DNA of 64,000 bases, taken from Goleter apudmare HA4340-LM2 (GTDB lineage: Bacteria; Cyanobacteriota; Cyanobacteriia; Cyanobacteriales; Nostocaceae). Below the pieces are notes generated by a model. That model made no database searches, was not told the origin of the DNA, and was given only the letters and a program-made list of their open reading frames with translations. How positions within the stretch are numbered: position 1 is the stretch's first letter; each line of letters opens with the position of its first letter. The DNA is taken from positions 62,001 through 126,000 of the forward strand of contig JAHHHF010000074.1 in assembly GCA_019359495.1 (NCBI GenBank), written 5' to 3'. Made by a program: the position numbers and the translations under genes. Shown here piece by piece: positions 16,749 through 26,500 of this stretch.

Positions 16749-17069
16749 ATGAAGTTTTTTGTACCCGCAGCCAAAGATGACGATAAAGCCGAGCAGGTGT
16801 ATAGTGCGTTAGCTAATTCTGTCAAAGCACCAATAACCGAACAGCGAATTTGGCAGTTACAGTGGCGTCACAATGATATAGATATAGAAGCCGAGGTGGG
16901 AAAACCCTTACCATCTTCTTTTCAAACAGGTAAAGAGCTAGTTCTGGCAATTTTTGATTGTGAAAAATTGTACAAAATATGTACTCTTAGTCGTGGAGGC
17001 GTCAAGGGTGAACCTATTATGGTAGAACAAAATATCAACCCAGCAGTCACTTATTTTTCAGAGCAATAG
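16749..17069 (+). CDS. Hypothetical protein
   Basis: A 106-residue soluble protein starting MKFFVPAAKDDDKAEQVY. It contains a Trp-rich segment (RIWQLQWRHNDIDIEAEVGKP) and a FDCEKLYKICTLSRGG stretch. It resembles short cyanobacterial proteins of unknown function, but I cannot assign a family. The gene follows the SDR by 56 bases on the same strand, so it may share its transcript. Codon use looks ordinary. Confidence 0.55.
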   Translation: MKFFVPAAKDDDKAEQVYSALANSVKAPITEQRIWQLQWRHNDIDIEAEVGKPLPSSFQTGKELVLAIFDCEKLYKICTLSRGGVKGEPIMVEQNINPAVTYFSEQ

Positions 17070-17166
17070 ACATCTTCAGAAATGATGTAAGGGCGTAGGC
17101 TCTTTGAGTTCTCCGCAGGAGTACTAAATGGCTGACAAGGTGGACCACCTGTTACTAAGTCTACTG

Positions 17167-17325
17167 GCGTGTCAACGCTAAAATGGTGCAAAAATAAAAT
17201 TTGTAGTGGGAGCATCTTGCTCCCTAATGTCCAGGAAGCGGGCTAGAGAGCCATCACTACAAAAAAATAAATTTACACATTTGGGATGCTCCCAAATTGT
17301 TTGCAACATTTTAGTCTAGACACGC
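17167..17325. repeat. MITE-like element with imperfect inverted ends
   Basis: A 159-bp element with ends GCGTGTC-n4-CTAAAATG at 17167-17185 and the complementary CATTTTAG-n4-GACACGC at 17307-17325. A further complementary pair inside is TTGTAGTG near 17201 against CACTACAA near 17255. It fills most of the 271-base spacer after 17069 and has no coding content. Similar ends are common in Nostoc spacers. Confidence 0.65.
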
Positions 17326-17340
17326 TACTACATTGTAGTG

Positions 17341-17637
17341 TTAGGTTCGCGTCGGCCAGGATTTTGGATCTCTGCGACCATGAAAAATTGCCGTCACTAT
17401 TACTCGACTTGACACAATTCGATAGTACACAGCATAGGGAAATCGTCGCACTACTGCTCGTCGAATATCACCGTAGACAATTACATAGGATTCTGGTAGC
17501 TGAGAAATTCGATTCACAGTTTCGTCTACACAGTCTAAAAACTCGTCACCCAGACCCGGTTTCTGGCTCTCATACCAACTGTACGCTTCATTGAGTTCTT
17601 CTCTAACCTCAAGGCGAAACACCAGGACATAATTCAT
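17341..17637 (-). CDS. ParE/RelE-type toxin
   Basis: A 98-residue protein of the ParE/RelE plasmid-stabilisation family: MNYVLVFRLEVREELNEAYSWYE, GLGDEFLDCVDETVNRI, and RRAVVRRFPYAVYYRI near the end, followed by VIVTAIFHGRRDP. ParE members poison DNA gyrase and RelE members cleave mRNA on the ribosome; the sequence is nearer to the ParE group. Its start overlaps the stop of the antitoxin gene by four bases, the usual translational coupling. The toxin is complete, so the pair is probably functional. Confidence 0.88.
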   Translation of the reverse strand: MNYVLVFRLEVREELNEAYSWYESQKPGLGDEFLDCVDETVNRISQLPESYVIVYGDIRRAVVRRFPYAVYYRIVSSRVIVTAIFHGRRDPKSWPTRT

Positions 17638-17858
17638 TGTTGTCCCTTAATTGATGCTTTAATTTCCTCCCAATTCAGCACATTGTCTGGATTTGAATCG
17701 TAGTCAGCAATTCGACGATCAAGCTCTTGCTTTTGTGCATCGGTTAAATCAGGGTAAACTTGCTCGGCTGCGATGCTATCCCAAATTGCCTGCACGATAC
17801 AGATTCTATCTTCAACACTCAGAGTTGCGATTTCGTTCAAAGTAGCTGTGATATCCAT
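17634..17858 (-). CDS. Antitoxin of the ParE-type pair (putative addiction module component)
   Basis: A 74-residue protein from the ATG at 17858 (MDITATLNEIATLSVEDRICIVQAIWDSIA, quoted in part). An upstream ATG at 17957 would add 33 residues that look like untranslated leader. It has the helical repression part LSVEDRICIVQAIWDSI and the acidic toxin-binding tail RRIADYDSNPDNVLNWEEIKASI of the small addiction-module antitoxins. It precedes and overlaps the toxin gene and is expected to repress the operon together with the toxin. Confidence 0.85.
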   Translation of the reverse strand: MDITATLNEIATLSVEDRICIVQAIWDSIAAEQVYPDLTDAQKQELDRRIADYDSNPDNVLNWEEIKASIKGQQ

Positions 17859-18121
17859 GCTGATTAACTTGGAGTGAGGAAGCGAGTAGTACACCTTAAA
17901 TATAACGGAGAAGATTTTGTCTATCAAATTGAACGCTGTATATGTTTTGCTGCTCAACAGTGTGTGCGACGTCTATTAACGTCTTTGCTCCCTGATTTTC
18001 ACTCTTGGCATCGCCTATTCCAGAAATGCCCGACTCGTTATACCTTTTAACTAATACGTAGGTAGATCCATGTTCTGCTATAGCCTGTTACTTGCTCAAC
18101 ATATAGCCGTGATGGTAATCA

Positions 18122-19064
<943 letters not shown>

Positions 19065-20177
19065 ATGACCATATTTTCATCACGTAATATGCAAAGAATA
19101 GAAGTTGAACAAAGAGCAATTTTCATTGGTTTAGCAGGTAGCCACGGCTACGGATTAAATCGTCCTGAGTCTGATTTTGACTATCGGGGTGTATTTATTG
19201 CACCCAAAAGATACTACTTAGGATTTGACCGCATAGAACAGAAAGAAAACGGTTGGGATGAACCAGGTATTTTTCCCTTTCTAGATAGCAATAAAGACAC
19301 AGTTATCTATGAATTAAAGAAAGTCATTCAATTATTATCTGGAGCCAATCCCAACGTTTTAGAATTACTGTGGTTGCCTGGCTATCCTGTATTAACCCCG
19401 GTAGGAGAGCATTTAATTAACCACAAACAGCTATTTTTGAGCAAGAAGGTAAAACACACTTATACTGGTTACGCTTTTGCTCAAATCAAAAAAATGGAAA
19501 CTCATCGCAAGTGGTTGTTGCATCCACCAGAAAAGAAACCACTACCATCTGATTTTGGCATAGAAGATGAGACGCCATTAATTAAAGATGAGCTAAATGC
19601 TTTTTTGGAGTATCTGTATAACTTAATTAGAGGCCGGATTGAGTTTTTAGAAGAGGCGGAACAACTATATCAACTACTAACAGCAGATATTGATTTCAAA
19701 GGCATACTGAAACAATATACTTTGCCTGATGCAACTTTAGAATATACTCAAAAACTCACCAACAGTCGCAAAGACTTTATTCGCCTGCTGCAAAAAAGTC
19801 AAACTTATCAAGTATCTTTAAGAGAATGGAAAGCTTATTTATCCTGGCAAGAAAATAGAAATCCAGCTAGGGCGGAAATGGAAAGAAAGTCTGGTTTTGA
19901 CCTGAAGCATGGGATGCACTGCATTAGATTGCTCCGCAGTGGGCTAGAAATATTAAAAACAGGTAATGTGATTGTAGATAGAAGAATAGCGGGTGATGTT
20001 GAGGATTTAAAAGCGATTCTTAAGGGTGAGTATACTTATGAGCAGGTGATGCAAATGGCAGAGGATTTAGTGGCTGAAATGGATGTCGTTTACGAAAAAT
20101 CTACTCTGCCGCATAAACCTGACTTGGAACAAATTAATCTATTGTGTATGGAATTGGTGGAAATGCAGGGATGGTAA
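19065..20177 (+). CDS. Predicted nucleotidyltransferase, YcgL/COG3541 type
   Basis: A 370-residue protein with the polymerase-beta-like motif GLAGSHGYGLNRPESDFDYRG (in two parts) at residues about 22-44: GSHGYG then the Asp pair in SDFDYRG. It is followed by the long helical part characteristic of COG3541 proteins (NVLELLWLP, AYLSWQENRNPARAEMERKSGFDLKHGMH quoted in part). The family is predicted to transfer nucleotides to RNA or protein; members appear in RNA-repair gene neighbourhoods. ATG at 19065 is the first in frame; an ATG at 19089 (MQRIEVEQ) is also possible. It appears monocistronic. Confidence 0.8.
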   Translation: MTIFSSRNMQRIEVEQRAIFIGLAGSHGYGLNRPESDFDYRGVFIAPKRYYLGFDRIEQKENGWDEPGIFPFLDSNKDTVIYELKKVIQLLSGANPNVLELLWLPGYPVLTPVGEHLINHKQLFLSKKVKHTYTGYAFAQIKKMETHRKWLLHPPEKKPLPSDFGIEDETPLIKDELNAFLEYLYNLIRGRIEFLEEAEQLYQLLTADIDFKGILKQYTLPDATLEYTQKLTNSRKDFIRLLQKSQTYQVSLREWKAYLSWQENRNPARAEMERKSGFDLKHGMHCIRLLRSGLEILKTGNVIVDRRIAGDVEDLKAILKGEYTYEQVMQMAEDLVAEMDVVYEKSTLPHKPDLEQINLLCMELVEMQGW

Positions 20178-20192
20178 TTGATTATTTGTGAA

Positions 20193-20259
20193 GACGCGAT
20201 TATTCTCTTACGAGAAGCCGCTCTACGAGCGTCTACGCGTCTTTACAAGGTCAAGAGTC
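20193..20259 (+). repeat. Dispersed repeat, copy A (inverted relative to 54142-54207)
   Basis: About 66 bases containing CTTACGAGAAGCCGCTCTAC and GTCTACGCGTCTTTACAAGG. The reverse complement occurs at 54142-54207 with only about two mismatches. The inner part is itself partly palindromic. It is a mobile-looking spacer repeat with no coding content. Confidence 0.85.
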
Positions 20260-20290
20260 AAGGGTTATTTTTTCCATCCCCAATGCCCAA

Positions 20291-20587
20291 TCAAAGAGTA
20301 TTAATTAAATCAGCAAAGCCATAAAAACTAATGAATAATAATAGCAGCGCTGTTAATTTGGTGATTCGGGATTGGTGTGAGGGAGCGATCGCTTCTCTGA
20401 CTAAAATGGAAATGGATGCTCCCACTACTAGACTCAGACCCAGTACCAAGTAGGGTCTGTCTGGTAAAATTGTGCCAATGGCTAGCATAGCGATCGCTAC
20501 CGTTAGCATCAATAATTCTACAAATCGGGGTGGGTTATACTGACTAGCTAAAATAAAGCTATTTAACCAAAAGTGCCAAACTCTCAT
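20291..20587 (-). CDS. Small membrane protein, unknown function
   Basis: A 98-residue protein with three predicted transmembrane segments (about residues 27-42, 46-64 and 79-96), separated by short loops with a YNPPRFVELL segment near the start. It is probably inserted in the plasma or thylakoid membrane. No family is recognised. It lies downstream of chlI on the same strand with a 121-base gap partly made of short repeats near 20610-20650, so readthrough from chlI is open. Confidence 0.6.
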   Translation of the reverse strand: MRVWHFWLNSFILASQYNPPRFVELLMLTVAIAMLAIGTILPDRPYLVLGLSLVVGASISILVREAIAPSHQSRITKLTALLLLFISFYGFADLINTL

Positions 20588-20708
20588 ATTTTCTTGGTTT
20601 TGGGAATAGGGTATGGGGCACTTGTACTGAGCGTAGTCGAAGTATTGGGCATTGGTGAAGTAAATTTAACAAATGACAAATTACAAACACCAAACCCCAA
20701 ATGACAAA

Positions 20709-21830
20709 TTACCTAACACCAGTTTTTAGTTGACCTGTGCCATTTTTTTGTGCTGTATCTTCTGGTAGTTCTACACCAAAGACTCGCGCAAAAGCTTTTT
20801 CTACTTTATAGCCAGAATCAATTGACTCTAAGGGGTCTTTGCGGAGTCGGTGACGCAGACATAATGTGATGACGCGACGGATATCTTCAACTGTGACTTC
20901 GGTGCGTCCTTCAAAAGCCGTCAATGCTTTGGCGGCGCGATTGGTAACAATGTCACCCCGTAAACCATCCACATCTAACTCTGAGCAAATTTCCGAAATT
21001 TTCACCCTGAGATCATAATCACTTTTGACTTCTGGTAACAGCTTTTGAGCATTGACAATTCGCTGTTGTAGTGCTTCTTGCTCAACTTTGCACTTTTCTA
21101 CAAATGGCAAAGGATTTTGGTCAAATTCTGCTCGCTGTTCCACAATTTGCACCCGCAAGGCTGGTTCTTTGACTGTGTGGATTTCGGCGTGCATCCCAAA
21201 GCGGTCTAGGAGTTGGGGGCGTAATTCACCTTCTTCTGGGTTCCCGGAACCAACTAGCACAAACCGGGCTGGGTGACGGATAGAGATACCTTCCCGTTCT
21301 ACGGTGTTCCAACCACTGGCGGCGGAGTCGAGTAACACGTCTACCAGGTGGTCATCCAGTAAGTTGACTTCATCTACATAGAGAATCCCTCTGTTAGCTT
21401 TAGCCAGTAGTCCAGGTTCAAAGGCTTTCACACCTTCAGATAAAGCTTTTTCAATGTCAATAGTGCCGCAAACCCGATCTTCTGTGGCTCCTAGTGGCAA
21501 GTCTACCATTGGAACTTTTTTGAAGTCCACAGGAATTTCTGCCCCTTGCCCTAGCAATTGGCGGACTTCATCACTCATCATATCGGGGTCGCTGGGGTCG
21601 CTGTTGAAGGGGTCATTAGCAACCACGGAAATTTCTGGCAACAGGTCGGCCAGGGCCCGAATAGTTGTGGTTTTGCCGGTACCGCGATCGCCCATAATCA
21701 TTACACCGCCGATTTTGGGGTCAATCACGTTTAGCAGCAGAGCCAGTTTCATTTCTTCCTGACCCACAATTGCTGTAAACGGGAACACTACACGTCGCGC
21801 ACTCGCCGTGGTTTGAGCAGTAGGACTCAC
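20709..21830 (-). CDS. chlI: Magnesium chelatase subunit I (ATPase)
   Basis: A 373-residue AAA+ ATPase, the usual length for cyanobacterial ChlI. With ChlD and ChlH it drives insertion of Mg2+ into protoporphyrin IX, the first committed step of chlorophyll synthesis. Walker [10 protein letters not shown] lies at residues 47-55, followed by [16 protein letters not shown], the family insert. Walker B is [12 protein letters not shown] near 150, and a sensor arginine lies in the [14 protein letters not shown] segment. The 308-base upstream region holds an inverted repeat at 21959-21981. Identity is certain. Confidence 0.97.
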   Translation of the reverse strand: MSPTAQTTASARRVVFPFTAIVGQEEMKLALLLNVIDPKIGGVMIMGDRGTGKTTTIRALADLLPEISVVANDPFNSDPSDPDMMSDEVRQLLGQGAEIPVDFKKVPMVDLPLGATEDRVCGTIDIEKALSEGVKAFEPGLLAKANRGILYVDEVNLLDDHLVDVLLDSAASGWNTVEREGISIRHPARFVLVGSGNPEEGELRPQLLDRFGMHAEIHTVKEPALRVQIVEQRAEFDQNPLPFVEKCKVEQEALQQRIVNAQKLLPEVKSDYDLRVKISEICSELDVDGLRGDIVTNRAAKALTAFEGRTEVTVEDIRRVITLCLRHRLRKDPLESIDSGYKVEKAFARVFGVELPEDTAQKNGTGQLKTGVR

Positions 21831-21958
21831 TAAATTACCTTATCAAGATTTTCTTATCACCGTTCTTTATTGTGCCACAGTTGGGGTCTTACGAGATAAA
21901 GGGATGGGATAACAAGGGTATTTTTGTCTAAATATATTTATTTATTATGCTAAAATTT

Positions 21959-21981
21959 CCGAATTTTTACGTAAAATTCGG
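21959..21981. promoter_or_regulatory. Inverted repeat in the divergent chlI / ATPase spacer
   Basis: Perfect 9-bp arms CCGAATTTT and AAAATTCGG with the 5-base centre TACGT, in the 308-base spacer between chlI and the P-loop ATPase gene. Symmetry and position fit a regulator binding site for either gene, but a simple hairpin cannot be excluded. The rest of the spacer shows nothing definite. Confidence 0.4.
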
Positions 21982-22138
21982 TTTGTGTGTTGTATGTAAT
22001 TGTGTTCTTATGCTTAAAAGATTAAGGAATAGGTAAACCATCCTCATTGCTTTGTGGCTTTTCCTCTTCACCTGTTCTCGGCTTCTATAAGCAGTCTACA
22101 AATAACCAGGGCGACTAAAATAACTACTTACTAAATTT

Positions 22139-23494
22139 ATGGCTATAGATTTACGGCAATTTTACCAAGCGACAGACCCCGGACGCACTCTGGTGATCAA
22201 TAACGAGGCAGATGGAAAGTACTACATTGACTTTTCTGCGGTGCGGGGTGGTGACATCATCAACAAACTCAAGCAAAAAATTACTTTTTTTAAGCCGAAT
22301 GAACCCACCTGCACCCTGTTTACTGGGCATATTGGTTGTGGTAAATCGACGGAACTTTTGCGGCTAAAGGCAGAATTAGAACAGCAGGGCTTTCATGTGG
22401 TCTATTTTGAGTCTAGCGACGACTTGGAAATGACTGATGTAGATATTGCCGATGTGCTATTGGCGATCGCTCGGCGTGTGAGTCAAAGTCTAGATAAAAT
22501 TACCCTGGAGGAAACTAGCCGTTTACAAGAGTTGTTGCAAGGTGCGCGCCGGGTTTTAAACTCTGAGTTGACGGGGGTAAAATTCAAGGTACCACTACCA
22601 GGCATTGGTAATGTTGGTGTTGAGGCTGAAAAAGACAAGTTCTCTTTATCCTTGGGAATTGGCGAAATCACCGCCAAGACTAAAGGCGACCAGCACCTAC
22701 GGGAAAAATTGAATCAATATCTCGCACCGCAAAAAACCAAACTACTAGAAGCGATTAATCAAGAACTCATCGAACCTGCGATCGCTAAACTCAAACAACA
22801 AGGTAAAAGTGGTCTAGTGGTCATTGTCGATAATCTTGACCGCATTGATAATCGCCCCAAATCTTGGGGTCGTCCACAACAAGAATACCTGTTTGTTGAT
22901 CAAGGCGAGTTTCTCACCAAGCTTAATTGTCATCTAGTTTATACCATGCCCCTATCCTTGAAGTTTTCCAATGATTACGGAATGCTCACCCAGCGATTCA
23001 CAGAAGACCCCAAGGTGTTGCCGATGGTACCTGTAAAATGGCCTGATGGCAGTGTCCATGAACAGGGAATGGCACTCATAGAACAGATGGTATTAGCACG
23101 AGCCTTTCCTGACTTGCAGCCAGATGAGCGTCAAAGTCATATTACTGAGCTATTTGATAGTTCTGCCACTCTCGAACGCCTGTGTATATTGAGCGGCGGA
23201 CATGTGCGAGACTTGCTCAGGCTACTGAATACCTGGATTATGGAAGAAATGGCTTTGCCTTTGTCTAGTGATACTTTAGACCAAGTTGTCCGCGCTCGTC
23301 GCAACGAAATGATGTTACCGATTTCTGATGAGGAGTGGCAATTACTCCGTCATGTCAAGCAAACCAAAAAAGTCAGTGATGACCACGGCTATCAAAAACT
23401 GATTCGCAGTCGCTTTGTATTTGAATATCGGGATGGTGGCGAATCTTGGTTTGATGTTAATCCCATCTTGGCTGAGGCGAGGGAATTAAAATAA
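22139..23494 (+). CDS. P-loop ATPase partner of the STAND-WD40 gene
   Basis: A 451-residue AAA/STAND-like NTPase: Walker A GHIGCGKST (residues 63-71), Walker B LVVIVDNLDRID (226-237), and a helical C-terminal part with CILSGGHVRDLLRLLNTW, typical of ORC/STAND-type sensor regions, ending with a small winged-helix-like segment (EEWQLLRHVKQTKKV, FEYRDGGESWFDVNPIL). The N-terminus (FYQATDPGRTLVINNEADGKYYIDFS, split) is seen in cyanobacterial proteins encoded beside large signalling NTPases. It lies 96 bases before the giant STAND-WD40 gene on the same strand, so they probably act together. The exact role is unknown. Confidence 0.75.
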   Translation: MAIDLRQFYQATDPGRTLVINNEADGKYYIDFSAVRGGDIINKLKQKITFFKPNEPTCTLFTGHIGCGKSTELLRLKAELEQQGFHVVYFESSDDLEMTDVDIADVLLAIARRVSQSLDKITLEETSRLQELLQGARRVLNSELTGVKFKVPLPGIGNVGVEAEKDKFSLSLGIGEITAKTKGDQHLREKLNQYLAPQKTKLLEAINQELIEPAIAKLKQQGKSGLVVIVDNLDRIDNRPKSWGRPQQEYLFVDQGEFLTKLNCHLVYTMPLSLKFSNDYGMLTQRFTEDPKVLPMVPVKWPDGSVHEQGMALIEQMVLARAFPDLQPDERQSHITELFDSSATLERLCILSGGHVRDLLRLLNTWIMEEMALPLSSDTLDQVVRARRNEMMLPISDEEWQLLRHVKQTKKVSDDHGYQKLIRSRFVFEYRDGGESWFDVNPILAEARELK

Positions 23495-23590
23495 TTCATA
23501 ATTTGTAATAAGCAGGAATAAAAAGAAATAGGTTACGAAAGGTCAATATACCTCAAACCCTTACCAATGCCAAACGATAAATGACGACCT

Positions 23591-26500
23591 ATGACCGCAT
23601 CAACACCACAGGAAGATCACCTATCAAACAGCGATGTCTACGACGGGCTGCGCCTACGCTCTCTGCAACAATTAGCTTGGGCGATTGAGGCTTCTGTGGG
23701 GCAATTTAAGCTGATTTTGGCACGGTGTAATTATGTCAATTTGCGCGATCGCTTGGTAGAGCAATTGCAAGAAATTTGTCAGGTCAAAATTAGTATATTG
23801 CATTTAAAAGAATCCAACCGCACGCTTTACACTGCTATTCGTGAGGAATTCGAGGAAGAATTACCGGCTTGCTTGGCAGTTTTGGGCTTAGAATCGGTCA
23901 GCAATTTAGCCCAAATGTTGACCTCAGCCAATCAGGTGAGGGAGGAGTTCCGCAAGCATTTTACTTTTCCTTTAGTGTTGTGGATCGATGACCAAGTCTA
24001 CAAACAACTGATGCAAGTCGCACCAGATTTGGAGAGTTGGGCAATTACAAGGAATTTTGCTATTTCCCAACCTGAATTATTAGACTTTATCATCCAAACT
24101 GCTAATCAATGGTTTAGTGATCACTTAAACCTGAGCTTACAGAGATATATAAAACTAGAAACTGAATTAGAATCAGCACAACAAGATTTAATTAGTAATG
24201 GGTGGGATAAAAATCTAGAAGTCAAAGCTGATTTAGAATCCTTGTTGGGTGCTATAAAACAAGTTAATAACAAAAAAGATGCGGCTTTAGAACATTATCA
24301 AAAATCTTTGCAACTTTGGCAGCAAGTTAACAATATAGAATGGCGAGTAAAAATCCTCGGCGAGATGGCTTATTGTTATTATCTCAAAGCTTTTAATAAT
24401 CAAGATCAAAGTCATGCAGATTGGCAATCTACTTGGCATTATGTTGAAGAATATATAATTTTTTTGACTCAAGTTGAAAGCCCAGATTTAATTGCTAAAT
24501 CCATAGTTAAACTTGGAGAAATTCTCAGTGACTTGCAAAAGTGGGAACCATTGAAAAATTTTGCCGAAAAGGCTTTAGCAGTACATCAAGCCAACAATCA
24601 ACCTAAAGAATTAGCTAGAGATTATGGTTTTTTAGCTGAAGTGGCACTGGCTCAAGAAAACTGGTTAGAAGCCAATCAGTTTGTTCAACAGGCTTTAGCA
24701 ATTTCTTCAACAACTCCTCATCTACAATCACTGAATGTCTCAGAGTTTTTGTCTGAACTACCAGAAAAGCTTTTCAATTCTCGTGATTTGAGTCTATATT
24801 GGTTTATTCTAGGACGATCTCAAAAGCATTTAGGACAAATTCAAGAGGCAGTTCAAAGTTTAGAAGCTGCCAAAGAAATAGGTAAACCACAAGAAAACGT
24901 CACATTTTATCTGGAAATTCTCGATTTTTTACAACAGCTTTATTTTGAGCAACGAGAATATCTCAAAGCTTATGAAATTAAACAGCAAAGGCGTTCTATT
25001 GAACAACGATTTGGCTTGCGGGCGTTTATTGGTGCAGGTAGGTTAGAAGCATTAGTAGAGACATTACATGTAACGTCTCTACATGTAACGTCTGCACCAC
25101 AGGAAAATATCGCTACGGAAATCGCTGCATCTGGTCGCCAACTTGATGTAGAACGTTTAATTCAACGCATTGGCGAACCCAGTTATAAGCTGATAGTTAT
25201 TTATGGGCAATCTGGTGTAGGTAAAAGTTCCCTCGTGAATGCAGGAATTTTGCCAGCTTTGAAGCAGAAAGCGATCGGCATTCAAGATAATTTACCTATA
25301 GTCATGCGCGTTTACACCAATTGGGAGGAAGAATTGGGACGGTTGTTAGGAGGGAAGCATGAAGATGGAGGAGATGCGGGGAAGTCAGAACCTCAATCGA
25401 CCTCAGAACTCGGTTCATCACCCTCATATCCCCACCACCTCACTTCCCTCCTCGCACAGTTGCGTGAAAACGAGCAGCGCAACCTCCGCACGGTGCTAAT
25501 TTTTGACCAATTTGAAGAATTTTTCTTTGTATACACCGAACCAGCACAAAGAAAGCGGTTTTTTGAGTTTCTGGGAGAGTGTCTCAATGTTTTGTCGGTG
25601 AAGGTAATTTTATCTTTGCGGGTCGATTACCTACATTACTTGCTGGAGTGTAATCGTTTGCCCAGCATGAAAATTATTGGTAATGATATTCTCAGCAATA
25701 ATGTGCTTTATGAGTTGGGTAATTTCTCACCTGTTGATGCTAAATCAATTATTCAGCGTTTAACTGAGAAGACTAGCTTTCGTTTAGAACCTGCTTTAGT
25801 TGCTCAATTAGTGGAAGATTTAGCTGAAGAATTGGGTCAAGTGCGCCCCATTGAGTTGCAAGTGGTTGGGGCGCAACTGCAAACAGATAACATTACAACT
25901 CTGGCAGAATATCAGCAGCGTGGTACTAAAGAACAATTAGTTAGGCGTTACTTAGAAGCAGTTATTCAAGATTGTGGTGAGGAAAATCAAGAAGCGGCGG
26001 AATTATTACTGTATTTGCTGACGGATGAAAAGGGAACTCGTCCTCTTAAGACTCGTGCAGAATTGGAACGGGATTTAAAACAGTATCTCTCGGTGAGGGA
26101 AGTTAAGTCTTCGGAGAACCCTCCACCCCCTCTGAAAAAGCAGGGACACATTCTCTTCACCTCCTTGTTACAGGAGTCACCGCAGACGGGAGACACAAAT
26201 ACTAAAGGGAATCAAGCTTTTGGTATCAGTAAATTAGATTTGATTGTAGAGATTTTTGTGAAGTCTGGCTTGGTGGTTTTGTTACCAGAGAATCCAGCTG
26301 ACCGTTATCAACTAGTGCATGACTATTTAGCCACATTTATCCGCCAGCAGCAAGAACCGAAGTTAAAGCAGGTAATAGCAGAATTAGAAAAAGAAAGAAG
26401 GCAAAGAAAACTCAGTGACGAAAAGCTAAATCACGTGCTCAAACGTGCCCTTTTTAGTTCAGTAGCGGCAGGATTAATATTAGCTGTTCTCGCAGGGGTA

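Noticed and set aside
17286-17594. A forward frame antisense to the ParE-type toxin
   Set aside because: Overlaps a well-matched toxin gene and has no recognisable sequence.
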